Source: an uncultured Blautia sp.
Lineage (GTDB): Bacteria; Bacillota; Clostridia; Lachnospirales; Lachnospiraceae
Assembly (NCBI GenBank): GCA_900540785.1
Contig: UQHF01000014.1
Span: 22,323-86,322, forward strand
Direction: 5' to 3'
Length of the DNA: 64,000 nt
Both the position numbers and the translations under genes were made by a program. Under the pieces are notes generated by a model. That model was not told the origin of the DNA and made no database searches. It saw only the letters and a program-made list of their open reading frames with translations. Shown here piece after piece: positions 36,137 to 45,278 of this stretch. Position 1 is the first letter of the stretch. The number at the start of each line of letters is the position of its first letter.

Positions 36137-38097
36137 GATGGATTTACGGAAAACAGGACTGGAATACATTAAAACGCGGTCTTGAAAACAATTATCTTTT
36201 AACAAACGGTCTTGGAGGATTTTCTGCGCTTACTGTGACAGGGGCAGCATCAAGAAATGACCACAGTGTTTTTATGGCGTGTATGAAAGCGCCGAATCAC
36301 CGTTACAATATGGTGCACCGTTTTTTTGAGCGTCTGTTTCTTGGAGATGAGGAAAAAATTCTTTCCACCCAGGAATTTGCAGACGGGCATATAGAGGACG
36401 GGTATCGTTATCTTTCTTCTTTTATATATGAGGACACACCTCTCTGGCGTTATCATGTAAATGGGGTATCCATTTCAAAAGAAATTGCCATGAAGTATGG
36501 AGAAAATACAGTGGCAATTTGTTATACCATAGAAAACAGAGGGAAATGTAAGGTTTCATTTGAAGTGACTCCGTTTTTCCAGTTTGCAAAAAAGGGAGAG
36601 GATATGAAGCCGTCCCAGACCTTAGTGAAAAAAGGAAATCAGATTTTATCTGATGGAATGGCCCTTTTCTTTGAGACAAACGGAAAGGTAACGGATACAG
36701 AGGAAAAAGAAGAAGTTTACTTTTATTCCTATGACGTATGCGACGGAAGAAGGGAGACAGGACATGGAAAGGCAAATCATGTGATTTCTGTTTCTGCACA
36801 GCCGGGAGAAAAAGTAAAATTAAAACTTGTGTACTCTATGGAACAAAAATATCTGACAGAAGAGAAATGGCAGGATGCGGAAGAAATCATAAAAGAATAT
36901 AAAGAGCGGAGACAGGCTCTTGTAAAAACAGCAGGTCTTTCCATGACGATGGCGCAGGAGCTTGTGAAAAGTGCAGACCAGTTTGTTTCCAGAAGAGAGT
37001 CCACAAACGGAAGTACTATTCTTGCAGGCTATCCGTTTTTTGAGGACTGGGGAAGAGATACCATGATTGCCCTTCCGGGTATCTGCATTTCTACAGGACA
37101 ATATGATACGGCGAAGGAAATTTTAAGGACTTTCGCCTTAAATGAAAACAAAGGTCTGATGCCGAATCTTTTTCCGGAAGGTGGAAACGAGCCTCTTTAT
37201 AATACAGTAGACGCAGCTCTTCTTTTTATTAACTGCATATATCTTTACTATGAAAAAACAGAAGATCTTGAGTTTGTAAAAGAAATGTATCCTGTTATGG
37301 AGCGTATTGTAAAAGGATATAAAGAGGGAACAGATTTCGGAATCCATATGGATACAGACGGATTGATTCAGGCAGGAGAAGGACTCTGGCAGGTAACATG
37401 GATGGATGTGCGCGTGGGAGAAATCCTTCCCACACCGAGACATGGAAAGCCGGTAGAAATCAATGCCTACTGGTATAATGCTCTTTGTATTATGGAAAAA
37501 TTTGCCCGTATTTTAAATAGGGAATGGCAGGAAACCGGATTAAAGGAACAGGTAAAAAAATCTTTTCTTCAGAAATTTTGGATGGAGAAGAGAGACTGCT
37601 TAAAAGACCTGGTATCCGGCACAGCGGCAGACGAACAGGTTCGCTGCAATCAGATATGGGCAGTTTCTATGCCGTTTACCATGCTTACAAAGGAACAGGA
37701 AAAAGCAGTTGTAGAGACTGTGTTTGAGACGCTTTATACCCCTTACGGTCTTAGAACTCTGGAAATGTCAGATAAAGAGTTTAAACCTGTCTATCAGGGA
37801 AAAATGGAAGAAAGAGATATGGCGTATCATCAGGGGACGGTGTGGACTTTCCCTCTGGGTGCATATTATCTTGCATATCTTAAGGTAAAGGATTACAATA
37901 AAGAAGCGAAGGAAACTGTAAAGGAACAGCTTGAAGTTATGGAAAGCGCCATGAGAGAAGGCTGTGTCGGACAGCTTCCGGAGATTTACGACGGAGAAAA
38001 TCCTACAAGGTCAAAGGGGTGCTTTGCCCAGGCATGGAGTGTGGGAGAAATCTTAAGAGTATATGAAGCCGTTGAAAAATGCGGAGATAAGGAGTAA
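36133..38097 (+). CDS. Glycogen debranching enzyme (amylo-alpha-1,6-glucosidase type)
   Basis: 654 residues from the ATG at 36133, which overlaps the pullulanase stop; longer frames upstream are antisense-like extensions within pullulanase. The N-terminal glycogen-debranching domain (LTNGLGGFSALTVTGAASR) is followed by a C-terminal (alpha/alpha)6 GDE domain (FFEDWGRDTMIALPG, FAQAWSVGEILRVYEA), as in GH133-type enzymes. It removes single alpha-1,6 glucose stubs. Its presence beside a pullulanase gives the operon two independent debranching activities. Confidence 0.9.
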   Translation: MRWIYGKQDWNTLKRGLENNYLLTNGLGGFSALTVTGAASRNDHSVFMACMKAPNHRYNMVHRFFERLFLGDEEKILSTQEFADGHIEDGYRYLSSFIYEDTPLWRYHVNGVSISKEIAMKYGENTVAICYTIENRGKCKVSFEVTPFFQFAKKGEDMKPSQTLVKKGNQILSDGMALFFETNGKVTDTEEKEEVYFYSYDVCDGRRETGHGKANHVISVSAQPGEKVKLKLVYSMEQKYLTEEKWQDAEEIIKEYKERRQALVKTAGLSMTMAQELVKSADQFVSRRESTNGSTILAGYPFFEDWGRDTMIALPGICISTGQYDTAKEILRTFALNENKGLMPNLFPEGGNEPLYNTVDAALLFINCIYLYYEKTEDLEFVKEMYPVMERIVKGYKEGTDFGIHMDTDGLIQAGEGLWQVTWMDVRVGEILPTPRHGKPVEINAYWYNALCIMEKFARILNREWQETGLKEQVKKSFLQKFWMEKRDCLKDLVSGTAADEQVRCNQIWAVSMPFTMLTKEQEKAVVETVFETLYTPYGLRTLEMSDKEFKPVYQGKMEERDMAYHQGTVWTFPLGAYYLAYLKVKDYNKEAKETVKEQLEVMESAMREGCVGQLPEIYDGENPTRSKGCFAQAWSVGEILRVYEAVEKCGDKE

Positions 38098-38102
38098 GGA
38101 AT

Positions 38103-40364
38103 ATGGAAAAATTATTAGAGCAGATTTTACAGGAAAAATACGGAAAAAACATAAAAGAAGCGTCTGATGAACAGATTTATACAGCTCTTCTCATTCTTAC
38201 AAAAGAAAAAATGAAGGGAATGAAAAGAAATGAAGGAAAGAAAAAGCTTTACTATATTTCAGCAGAATTTTTAATTGGAAAGCTTCTTTCCAACAATCTG
38301 ATTAACCTGGGACTTTTCCAGGAGACAAAAGAAGTTCTTGCAAAAAACGGACACGATATTACTGCCATTGAAGAGATAGAAAACGAGCCGTCTCTTGGAA
38401 ATGGCGGTCTTGGACGTCTTGCAGCCTGCTTTCTTGATTCCATTGCCACACTTGGCTTAAACGGAGACGGAGTGGGTCTCAATTACCATGATGGTCTGTT
38501 TCTTCAGAAATTTACAGACAACAAACAGAGGGAGGAGAAAAATCCGTGGATTACAGACAACAGCTGGCTGACAAAAACAGACGTAAGCTTTTCTGTTCCT
38601 TTTAAGGATTTCACCCTTCAGTCTGTATTATACGACATTGATGTTCCGGGATATAAAAACGGCTGCAATCGCCTTCATCTTTTTGATGTGGAGACTGTGG
38701 ATGAAGGAATCATCAGAGATGGAATCCAGTTTGATAAAAAAGACATTGCGAAAAACCTGACCCTTTTCCTTTATCCGGATGACAGCGATGAGGCAGGACA
38801 GCTTCTTCGTATTTACCAGCAGTATTTTATGGTAAGCAACGCTGCACAGCTTATTTTAAGAGAAGCCCAGGAGAGAGGCGCGAATCTGTATCAGCTTTAC
38901 GATTATGTGACGATTCAGATTAACGATACGCATCCGACTATGGTAATTCCGGAGCTTATCCGCCTTCTTATGGAGAAAGGCTTTAATATGGATACAGCCA
39001 TTGATGTAGTAAGAAAAACATGCGCGTACACAAACCATACGATTCTTGCAGAAGCTCTGGAAAAATGGCCGATTTCCTATCTGGAGCAGGTAGTTCCGCA
39101 CCTTCTTCCGATTATTCGCGAGCTGGACAGCCGCGTGAGAAGAGATTTCCATGACGAACGTGTATACATCATCGATAAGCAGGACCGTGTACACATGGCA
39201 CATATTGACATACACTTTGGATATGCGGTAAACGGCGTGGCAGCTCTTCACACAGAGATTCTCAAAGAATCGGAGTTAAAACCGTTTTACGATATTTATC
39301 CGGAGAAATTTAATAATAAAACAAACGGTATTACTTTCAGAAGATGGCTGCTTCACTGCAATCAGGAGTTAAGCGCATATATTGAGGAGCTGATTGGAGA
39401 CGGATTTAAAGAAAACGCAATGGAGCTTGAAAAACTTCTTGCATATAAAGACGATGAAAAAGTTTTAAAACGTCTGATGGAGATTAAACATCACGCAAAA
39501 GAGCATTTAAGAGATTATTTGAAAGAAACACAGAATGTGGAAATTAATGATGATTCTGTATTTGACATTCAGATTAAACGTCTCCACGAGTATAAGAGAC
39601 AGCAGATGAATGCTCTTTATGCCATTTACAAATATAAAGAAATTAAAAAAGGTAATCTTCCAAAACGTCCGATTACCATGATTTTCGGAGCGAAGGCAGC
39701 GCCTGCTTATACCATTGCAAAAGATATTATCCATCTTCTTCTCTGTCTGCAGCAGCTGATTGACAATGACCCTGTAGTAAGCAAATACATGAAGCTTGTA
39801 ATGGTGGAAAACTACAACGTGACAAAGGCAGAAAAACTCATTCCTGCCTGCGATATTTCCGAGCAGATTTCCCTTGCATCAAAAGAGGCGTCAGGAACAG
39901 GAAACATGAAGTTTATGTTAAACGGTGCTGTGACATTGGGAACAGAGGATGGTGCAAACGTGGAAATCCATCAGCTTGTAGGCGATGACAACATCTACAT
40001 CTTCGGAAAGAAGTCCGAGGAGGTTATTAAACTTTACGAGGAGGCTTCCTACTGCTCAAAAGAGATTTACGATAATGATCCGCAGGTGGAGGAGCTTGTT
40101 GACTTTATTATCAGTAAAGAACTGATTCAGATCGGAGACCCGGTAAATCTTGGAAGACTTTATAAAGAAATCGTATCAAAAGACTGGTTTATGGCTCTTC
40201 TTGATGTAAAAGAATATATTCAGAAAAAAGAAGAGGTATTAAGAGACTACGAGGACGAAACTGCATGGGCAAAGAAAGCTCTTGTGAATATTGCAAAGGC
40301 AGGATTCTTCTCAGCAGACAGAACCATTGAAGAGTACAACCGCGACATCTGGAAACTTGCATAA
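38103..40364 (+). CDS. glgP: Glycogen/maltodextrin phosphorylase
   Basis: GT35 enzyme that phosphorolyses alpha-1,4-glucans to glucose-1-phosphate, 753 residues (somewhat shorter than the E. coli enzymes, as usual for this clostridial branch). PLP is held by Lys603 in GTGNMKFMLNGAVTLGT. Other family blocks are EPSLGNGGLGRLAACFLDS and RLHEYKRQQMNAL. It lies five bases after the debranching gene. It could equally be named malP, and substrate preference between glycogen and maltodextrin is not determinable here. Confidence 0.95.
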   Translation: MEKLLEQILQEKYGKNIKEASDEQIYTALLILTKEKMKGMKRNEGKKKLYYISAEFLIGKLLSNNLINLGLFQETKEVLAKNGHDITAIEEIENEPSLGNGGLGRLAACFLDSIATLGLNGDGVGLNYHDGLFLQKFTDNKQREEKNPWITDNSWLTKTDVSFSVPFKDFTLQSVLYDIDVPGYKNGCNRLHLFDVETVDEGIIRDGIQFDKKDIAKNLTLFLYPDDSDEAGQLLRIYQQYFMVSNAAQLILREAQERGANLYQLYDYVTIQINDTHPTMVIPELIRLLMEKGFNMDTAIDVVRKTCAYTNHTILAEALEKWPISYLEQVVPHLLPIIRELDSRVRRDFHDERVYIIDKQDRVHMAHIDIHFGYAVNGVAALHTEILKESELKPFYDIYPEKFNNKTNGITFRRWLLHCNQELSAYIEELIGDGFKENAMELEKLLAYKDDEKVLKRLMEIKHHAKEHLRDYLKETQNVEINDDSVFDIQIKRLHEYKRQQMNALYAIYKYKEIKKGNLPKRPITMIFGAKAAPAYTIAKDIIHLLLCLQQLIDNDPVVSKYMKLVMVENYNVTKAEKLIPACDISEQISLASKEASGTGNMKFMLNGAVTLGTEDGANVEIHQLVGDDNIYIFGKKSEEVIKLYEEASYCSKEIYDNDPQVEELVDFIISKELIQIGDPVNLGRLYKEIVSKDWFMALLDVKEYIQKKEEVLRDYEDETAWAKKALVNIAKAGFFSADRTIEEYNRDIWKLA

Positions 40365-40376
40365 GAGGTGTGGACT

Positions 40377-41822
40377 ATGAGAGAAACTGGAATTTTAATG
40401 CCGGTTTCTTCTCTCCCGTCCCGGACGGGAGTAGGAGAGCTGGGAAAAGAAACGTATACATTTCTTGATATTTTAAAGGAAGCAGGAGTAAAAATCTGGC
40501 AGGTTTTGCCTATGAATCCTCTTGGATATGGAAATTCCCCTTATCAGCCTTATTCCTCCTGTGCAGGGGACGAGCTTTATATAAGTTTAGAGCTTCTGTA
40601 TGAAGAAGGGCTTTTAAAAGAGCTTCCTCCTTCTCATCTTGAAAATGCAAAAAAAGTGGAATATGAAAAAGTACGGGCATGGAAAGAAGGATATTTAAGA
40701 GAAGCCTTTGAAAATTTTCAGGAGACAGAGGAATATCATGAGTTTATTTCTGAGGAATGGGTGCGTTCCTATGGAGTATTCCGCGCTTTAAAAAAAGAAA
40801 ATGAAAACCGCTGCTGGAATGAGTGGAGAGAAGAGCATAAAAACTGGAAGGGAGAAGCTTTATCAGAAGAAACAGAAAAAGAGGCTTCCTATCATATGTT
40901 TTTACAGTATGTATTTTTTTGCCAGTGGAAAAAGATAAAGGAATATGCAAATAAAAACGGGATTTGTATTATGGGAGATGTTCCTTTTTATGTGGGAATT
41001 GATTCTGTTGATGTATGGGCAGGCAAAGAAAACTTCCTCCTTGGTGCAGATGGCAGACCAACTTTTATTGCAGGCGTTCCGCCGGATTATTTCAGTGCAG
41101 TAGGACAGAGATGGGGAAATCCGGTTTACGACTGGGAGTATCTGAAAAAAACAGGATATGATTTCTGGGTAAAGCGTATCGGATATAACAGCCGGCTTTT
41201 TGATTTGATTCGTATTGACCATTTTCGTGCTTTTGATACTTTTTGGAAAATCCCGGCTTCCTGCCCAACGGCAGTGGAGGGAGAGTGGATAGAAGCGCCG
41301 GGTTACGAGGTGCTGGATACTTTAAAAAGAGAAGTTCCGGAGGCTCATCTTGTGGCAGAAGACCTTGGAGATTTACGTCCGGAGGTACTTACCTTAAAAG
41401 ATCATTATGGATTAAAGGGAATGAAGATTCTCCAGTTCTCCATAGACACAAAAGGAAAATATGCAAGAGATACTTTTGAGGAAAAAGAAAATCTCATTAT
41501 TTATACAGGAACCCATGACAACGATACCATTATGGAATGGTATGGGAAAATGTCCTGCGCAGCAAAGAGAAAAATTCGTCGTTTCCTTAAAAAACAGGGA
41601 ATTAAAACAGGTTCTGTAAAAGACAGGCTTCTTGCCTATACATGGAGAAGCAGAGCAGAGTATGCCATTATTCCGGCGGCGGATATTCTGGGGCTTGGAA
41701 AAGAGGCGCACTTAAATACGCCGGGAACTGTGGGAAGTCCCAACTGGGAATGGAGAATGACAGACATGAAGCGTCTGGCAGAGGAGCTTTATAAATATAA
41801 GAAGCAGATGACAGAAAGGTAA
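40377..41822 (+). CDS. malQ: 4-alpha-glucanotransferase (amylomaltase)
   Basis: GH77 disproportionating enzyme, 481 residues. It rebuilds short maltodextrins into chains that the phosphorylase can use. Visible motifs are PMNPLGYGNSPYQPYSSCA, the nucleophile region LIRIDHFRAFDTFW (D281), VAEDLGDL and THDNDT. ATG 40377 is chosen with AGAGG eight bases upstream; the GTG at 40368 is inside that site. Confidence 0.95.
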   Translation: MRETGILMPVSSLPSRTGVGELGKETYTFLDILKEAGVKIWQVLPMNPLGYGNSPYQPYSSCAGDELYISLELLYEEGLLKELPPSHLENAKKVEYEKVRAWKEGYLREAFENFQETEEYHEFISEEWVRSYGVFRALKKENENRCWNEWREEHKNWKGEALSEETEKEASYHMFLQYVFFCQWKKIKEYANKNGICIMGDVPFYVGIDSVDVWAGKENFLLGADGRPTFIAGVPPDYFSAVGQRWGNPVYDWEYLKKTGYDFWVKRIGYNSRLFDLIRIDHFRAFDTFWKIPASCPTAVEGEWIEAPGYEVLDTLKREVPEAHLVAEDLGDLRPEVLTLKDHYGLKGMKILQFSIDTKGKYARDTFEEKENLIIYTGTHDNDTIMEWYGKMSCAAKRKIRRFLKKQGIKTGSVKDRLLAYTWRSRAEYAIIPAADILGLGKEAHLNTPGTVGSPNWEWRMTDMKRLAEELYKYKKQMTER

Positions 41823-41832
41823 GAGACAGCAG

Positions 41833-43584
41833 ATGGAATTTGCAGGAGTTTATCATAAAACATCAGAGCAGATGAGCTATCCCTGTAATGAGAGGGAGCT
41901 GATTATCAATTTAAAAACAGGATATGATGTAAAGCGCGTGTTTCTTCATCAGGGAGATCCATTCGAAGCCGGAATTCTTGGCGGCAATGAAAAATGGGTT
42001 GGAAAAAGGGAAGAAATCTGTTATAAAAAGCGCTTAAAGCATCAGATATGGTGGACAACCACACTTGTTCCACCGTATAAAAGATGTAAGTATTATTTTG
42101 AACTTCATACAGATAAAGAAGTGTGGTATTACTTTGAGGACGGCTTTTTAAAGGAAGAGCAGCTTTACATGGAAGGGCGTATGCTTCAGTGTTTTATTGT
42201 GCCCTGGATGAATCAGGCAGATATAAACGTAACTCCGGACTGGGTAAACGATACGGTGTGGTATCAGATTTTTCCAGACCGTTTCTGTAACGGAACGCCG
42301 GAGAAAAACGGGGAGGATATTCTTCCCTGGCGCACAGGTCCTGTTACAAACCAGGAGCGATTCGGCGGAAATCTTGCAGGAATCAGAAAGCGTCTTTCAT
42401 ATTTAAAAGAGCTCGGTATTAATGGAATCTACTTGAATCCCATTATGGAAGCAGAGTCTAACCATAAATATGATACAAGAGACTACACAAAAATAGACCC
42501 TTATTTTGGAGATAATGAAGAGTTTGCCCTTCTTGTAAAAGAAGCCCATGAACTTGGTATCCGGATAATGGTGGACGCTGTGTTTAATCACTGTGGAAGG
42601 CGTTTTGCTCAGTGGCTTGATGTGGAGGAAAAAGGAGAAAAATCTGAGTTTGCAGACTGGTTTATGATTCACGACTGGAATGCATTAAAAAAGCAGGGAG
42701 ATACAAGAGACGGAAGATTTTATTCCTTTGCATTTAATGAATATATGCCGAAATTAAATACAAATAATGAAGAAGTGATTCGGTATTTCTCTGATATTTG
42801 CGAAAGCTGGATTCGCGATTTTGATATTGACGGCATCCGATTTGATGTGGGAAATGAGGTATCCCACCGCTTCTTAAAACGTGTAAGGGAGAGGGTAAAA
42901 TCTTTAAAACCGGATATTTATCTTTTGGGAGAAATCTGGCACGATGCAAGTCAGTGGCTTATGGGGGATGAATACGATTCCGTTATGAATTATCCTCTTA
43001 TGAGCGGAATCCATGACTTTTTCCTTGATAAGGAAAGTACAAAAGAGGATTTTGAATATATGGTAAACCGTTGTTACACCATGTATATGCAGCAGTGCAA
43101 CAATGTTTTGTTTAATCTTCTGGATTCTCACGATACAGAGCGTCTGATGAATCGATTAAAAAATCTGAACGTCTTTTATCAGCAGTTGGCGGTTCTTTTT
43201 ACCATGCCTGGAAGTCCCTGTATTTATTACGGAACGGAAATTGCAATGGAAGGAGGACACGATCCGGACTGCAGGCGCTGTATGCCGTGGGATGAAATGG
43301 ATTCTGAGGAAAACAGAAAGTGTCTGGAAGAAATGAAAAAACTGATTTCTCTTAGAAAATCAGAAAAAACTTTTAAGAGCCTTTATTTCCATTTTCCGGA
43401 TACATACAGAGAAAAACGCTGTGTGGAGTATATTAAACTGGACGATGCGGGAAATAAGATTCAGGTAGTTTTAAATTGTACAAAAGATTCTGTTGATGCA
43501 CTGGATGGGGGAGAAATTCTCTTTGCAAGAGGATATGAAAATGGAAAACTTGCTCCAGATGGAACACTGATTCGCAGAATATAA
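41833..43584 (+). CDS. Neopullulanase/cyclomaltodextrinase-type alpha-glycosidase
   Basis: GH13_20-like enzyme, 583 residues. The N-terminal beta domain of about 120 residues (CBM34-like) is followed by a TIM barrel with DAVFNHCG, nucleophile D338 (IRFDVGNE), E367 (LGEIWHD) and D434 (LDSHDTE). This group acts on cyclodextrins, pullulan or short maltodextrins in the cytoplasm. The ribosome-binding site is weak (AAGAGA), and it probably relies on coupling with malQ ten bases upstream. Confidence 0.9.
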   Translation: MEFAGVYHKTSEQMSYPCNERELIINLKTGYDVKRVFLHQGDPFEAGILGGNEKWVGKREEICYKKRLKHQIWWTTTLVPPYKRCKYYFELHTDKEVWYYFEDGFLKEEQLYMEGRMLQCFIVPWMNQADINVTPDWVNDTVWYQIFPDRFCNGTPEKNGEDILPWRTGPVTNQERFGGNLAGIRKRLSYLKELGINGIYLNPIMEAESNHKYDTRDYTKIDPYFGDNEEFALLVKEAHELGIRIMVDAVFNHCGRRFAQWLDVEEKGEKSEFADWFMIHDWNALKKQGDTRDGRFYSFAFNEYMPKLNTNNEEVIRYFSDICESWIRDFDIDGIRFDVGNEVSHRFLKRVRERVKSLKPDIYLLGEIWHDASQWLMGDEYDSVMNYPLMSGIHDFFLDKESTKEDFEYMVNRCYTMYMQQCNNVLFNLLDSHDTERLMNRLKNLNVFYQQLAVLFTMPGSPCIYYGTEIAMEGGHDPDCRRCMPWDEMDSEENRKCLEEMKKLISLRKSEKTFKSLYFHFPDTYREKRCVEYIKLDDAGNKIQVVLNCTKDSVDALDGGEILFARGYENGKLAPDGTLIRRI

Positions 43585-43599
43585 GAGAGGGATGTAAAT

Positions 43600-45222
43600 A
43601 TGAAAAGCGAAAGAAGAAAATGGTGGAAAAACGCAGTAGTCTACCAGATTTACCCGCGAAGCTTTATGGACAGCAACGGGGACGGAATCGGAGATATAAG
43701 AGGAATTATTACAAAGCTGGATTACCTGGAGGAACTGGGGATTGATGCTGTCTGGCTTTCTCCTGTCTGTAAATCCCCGCAGGATGACAATGGATATGAT
43801 ATTTCTGATTATCAGGATATTGACCCTATGTTTGGAAACATCAGGGACATGGAAGAGCTGATTCAGGAGGCAAAAAAAAGAAATATCCGCATTATTATGG
43901 ATCTTGTTTTAAATCATTCTTCTGATGAACATTTCTGGTTTCAGGAAGCGAAAAAAAGCAGAGAAAATCCTTATCACGATTACTATGTGTGGCGGGATGG
44001 AGAGAAAGGAACGCTTCCCAACGACATGGGCTCTGCGTTCGGAGGACCTGCCTGGGAGTGGGTTCCGGAGCTGAACCAGTATTATTTTCACCAGTTTTCT
44101 GTAAAGCAGCCGGATTTAAACTGGGAAAATCCAAAGCTTCGCAGAGAAATCTATGATATGATTCTCTGGTGGATGGAAAAAGGAGTTGGAGGTTTTCGCC
44201 TTGATGTAATTGACCAGATTGCGAAAGAGCCGGATTTAAAAATTACAAATAACGGTCCTCGTCTTCATGAATTTATCCGGGAATTAAGTAAGGAAACCTT
44301 CCAGAAGGGAGATTTGATTACAGTTGGTGAAGCCTGGGGCGCAGATACAGAGAGGGCGAAGCTTTACAGCGCGCCGGATGGAAGCGAATTTTCTATGGTA
44401 TTCCAGTTTGAACATATGATGCTTGACCAGGAAGAGGGAAAAGAGAAATGGGACTTCTGCCCGCTTTCCCTTGTGAAACTCAAAAAAAATCTGGCAAAAT
44501 GGCAGAAGGAGCTTTATAACTGTGGATGGAACAGCCTTTTCTGGGATAATCACGACCTTCCCCGTATTGTGTCAAGATGGGGAAATGATACGAAATACAG
44601 AACAGAATCTGCCAAAATGCTTGCAACGATTCTCCACGGAATGCAGGGAACGCCGTACGTTTACCAGGGAGAAGAGCTTGGTATGACAAATGTGCGCTTT
44701 TCCCATATTTCAGAGTATCAGGATATTGAAATCCGAAATATGTATAAAGAGCGTCTGGCAAAAGGCTATAAAGAGACAGATATTATGGAGTCCATTTACG
44801 CAAAGGGAAGAGATAACGCAAGAACTCCCATGCAGTGGAGCACCGGAAAAAACGCAGGCTTTACAGAGGGAACGCCGTGGATTGGCGTAAATCCAAACTA
44901 CAAGGAGATCAATGCAGAAGAAGAACTGAAAAATCCGGATTCTGTATTCCATTATTATAAAAAGCTCATTGCCCTTCGAAAAGAATATGAGATTCTTACA
45001 GAGGGAAGCTTCCGTCTTCTTCTTGCAGAAGATGAAAATATTTTTGCATATGAGCGGGAATATAATGGAAAGAAACTTCTTGTGGCAGGAAACTTTACAG
45101 AAAAAGAAGTGCCGTGTTCTCTTTTAAAAGAGTGGGAGGGAGCAGAAACCCTGATTCATAATTATAAAGACGAGACAGAAAAGATTCTTCGTCCCTATGA
45201 GGCTTTTATAAAAATAAAATAA
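43600..45222 (+). CDS. Oligo-1,6-glucosidase-like alpha-glucosidase
   Basis: GH13_31 exo-glucosidase, 540 residues. The motifs are DLVLNHSSDEH, KQPDLNWENP, nucleophile D202 in FRLDVIDQ, E244 (GEAWG) and D319 (NHDLPR). Valine follows the nucleophile (V203), the residue typical of alpha-1,6-specific oligo-1,6-glucosidases, where alpha-1,4 enzymes usually have threonine. Isomaltose or panose from branched dextrins is therefore the expected substrate. It is the last gene of the operon. Confidence 0.92.
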   Translation: MKSERRKWWKNAVVYQIYPRSFMDSNGDGIGDIRGIITKLDYLEELGIDAVWLSPVCKSPQDDNGYDISDYQDIDPMFGNIRDMEELIQEAKKRNIRIIMDLVLNHSSDEHFWFQEAKKSRENPYHDYYVWRDGEKGTLPNDMGSAFGGPAWEWVPELNQYYFHQFSVKQPDLNWENPKLRREIYDMILWWMEKGVGGFRLDVIDQIAKEPDLKITNNGPRLHEFIRELSKETFQKGDLITVGEAWGADTERAKLYSAPDGSEFSMVFQFEHMMLDQEEGKEKWDFCPLSLVKLKKNLAKWQKELYNCGWNSLFWDNHDLPRIVSRWGNDTKYRTESAKMLATILHGMQGTPYVYQGEELGMTNVRFSHISEYQDIEIRNMYKERLAKGYKETDIMESIYAKGRDNARTPMQWSTGKNAGFTEGTPWIGVNPNYKEINAEEELKNPDSVFHYYKKLIALRKEYEILTEGSFRLLLAEDENIFAYEREYNGKKLLVAGNFTEKEVPCSLLKEWEGAETLIHNYKDETEKILRPYEAFIKIK

Positions 45223-45231
45223 GATATAGCA

Positions 45232-45268
45232 AAAGAGAAGGAAGATCCTTGCGGTTTTCCTTCTCTTT
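45232..45268. terminator. Bidirectional terminator
   Basis: AAAGAGAAGGAA / TTCCTTCTCTTT 12-bp perfect stem between the end of the maltodextrin operon and the convergent dehydratase-activase gene, with A-rich and T-rich flanks. Confidence 0.85.
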
Positions 45269-45278
45269 GTCTATGGAG

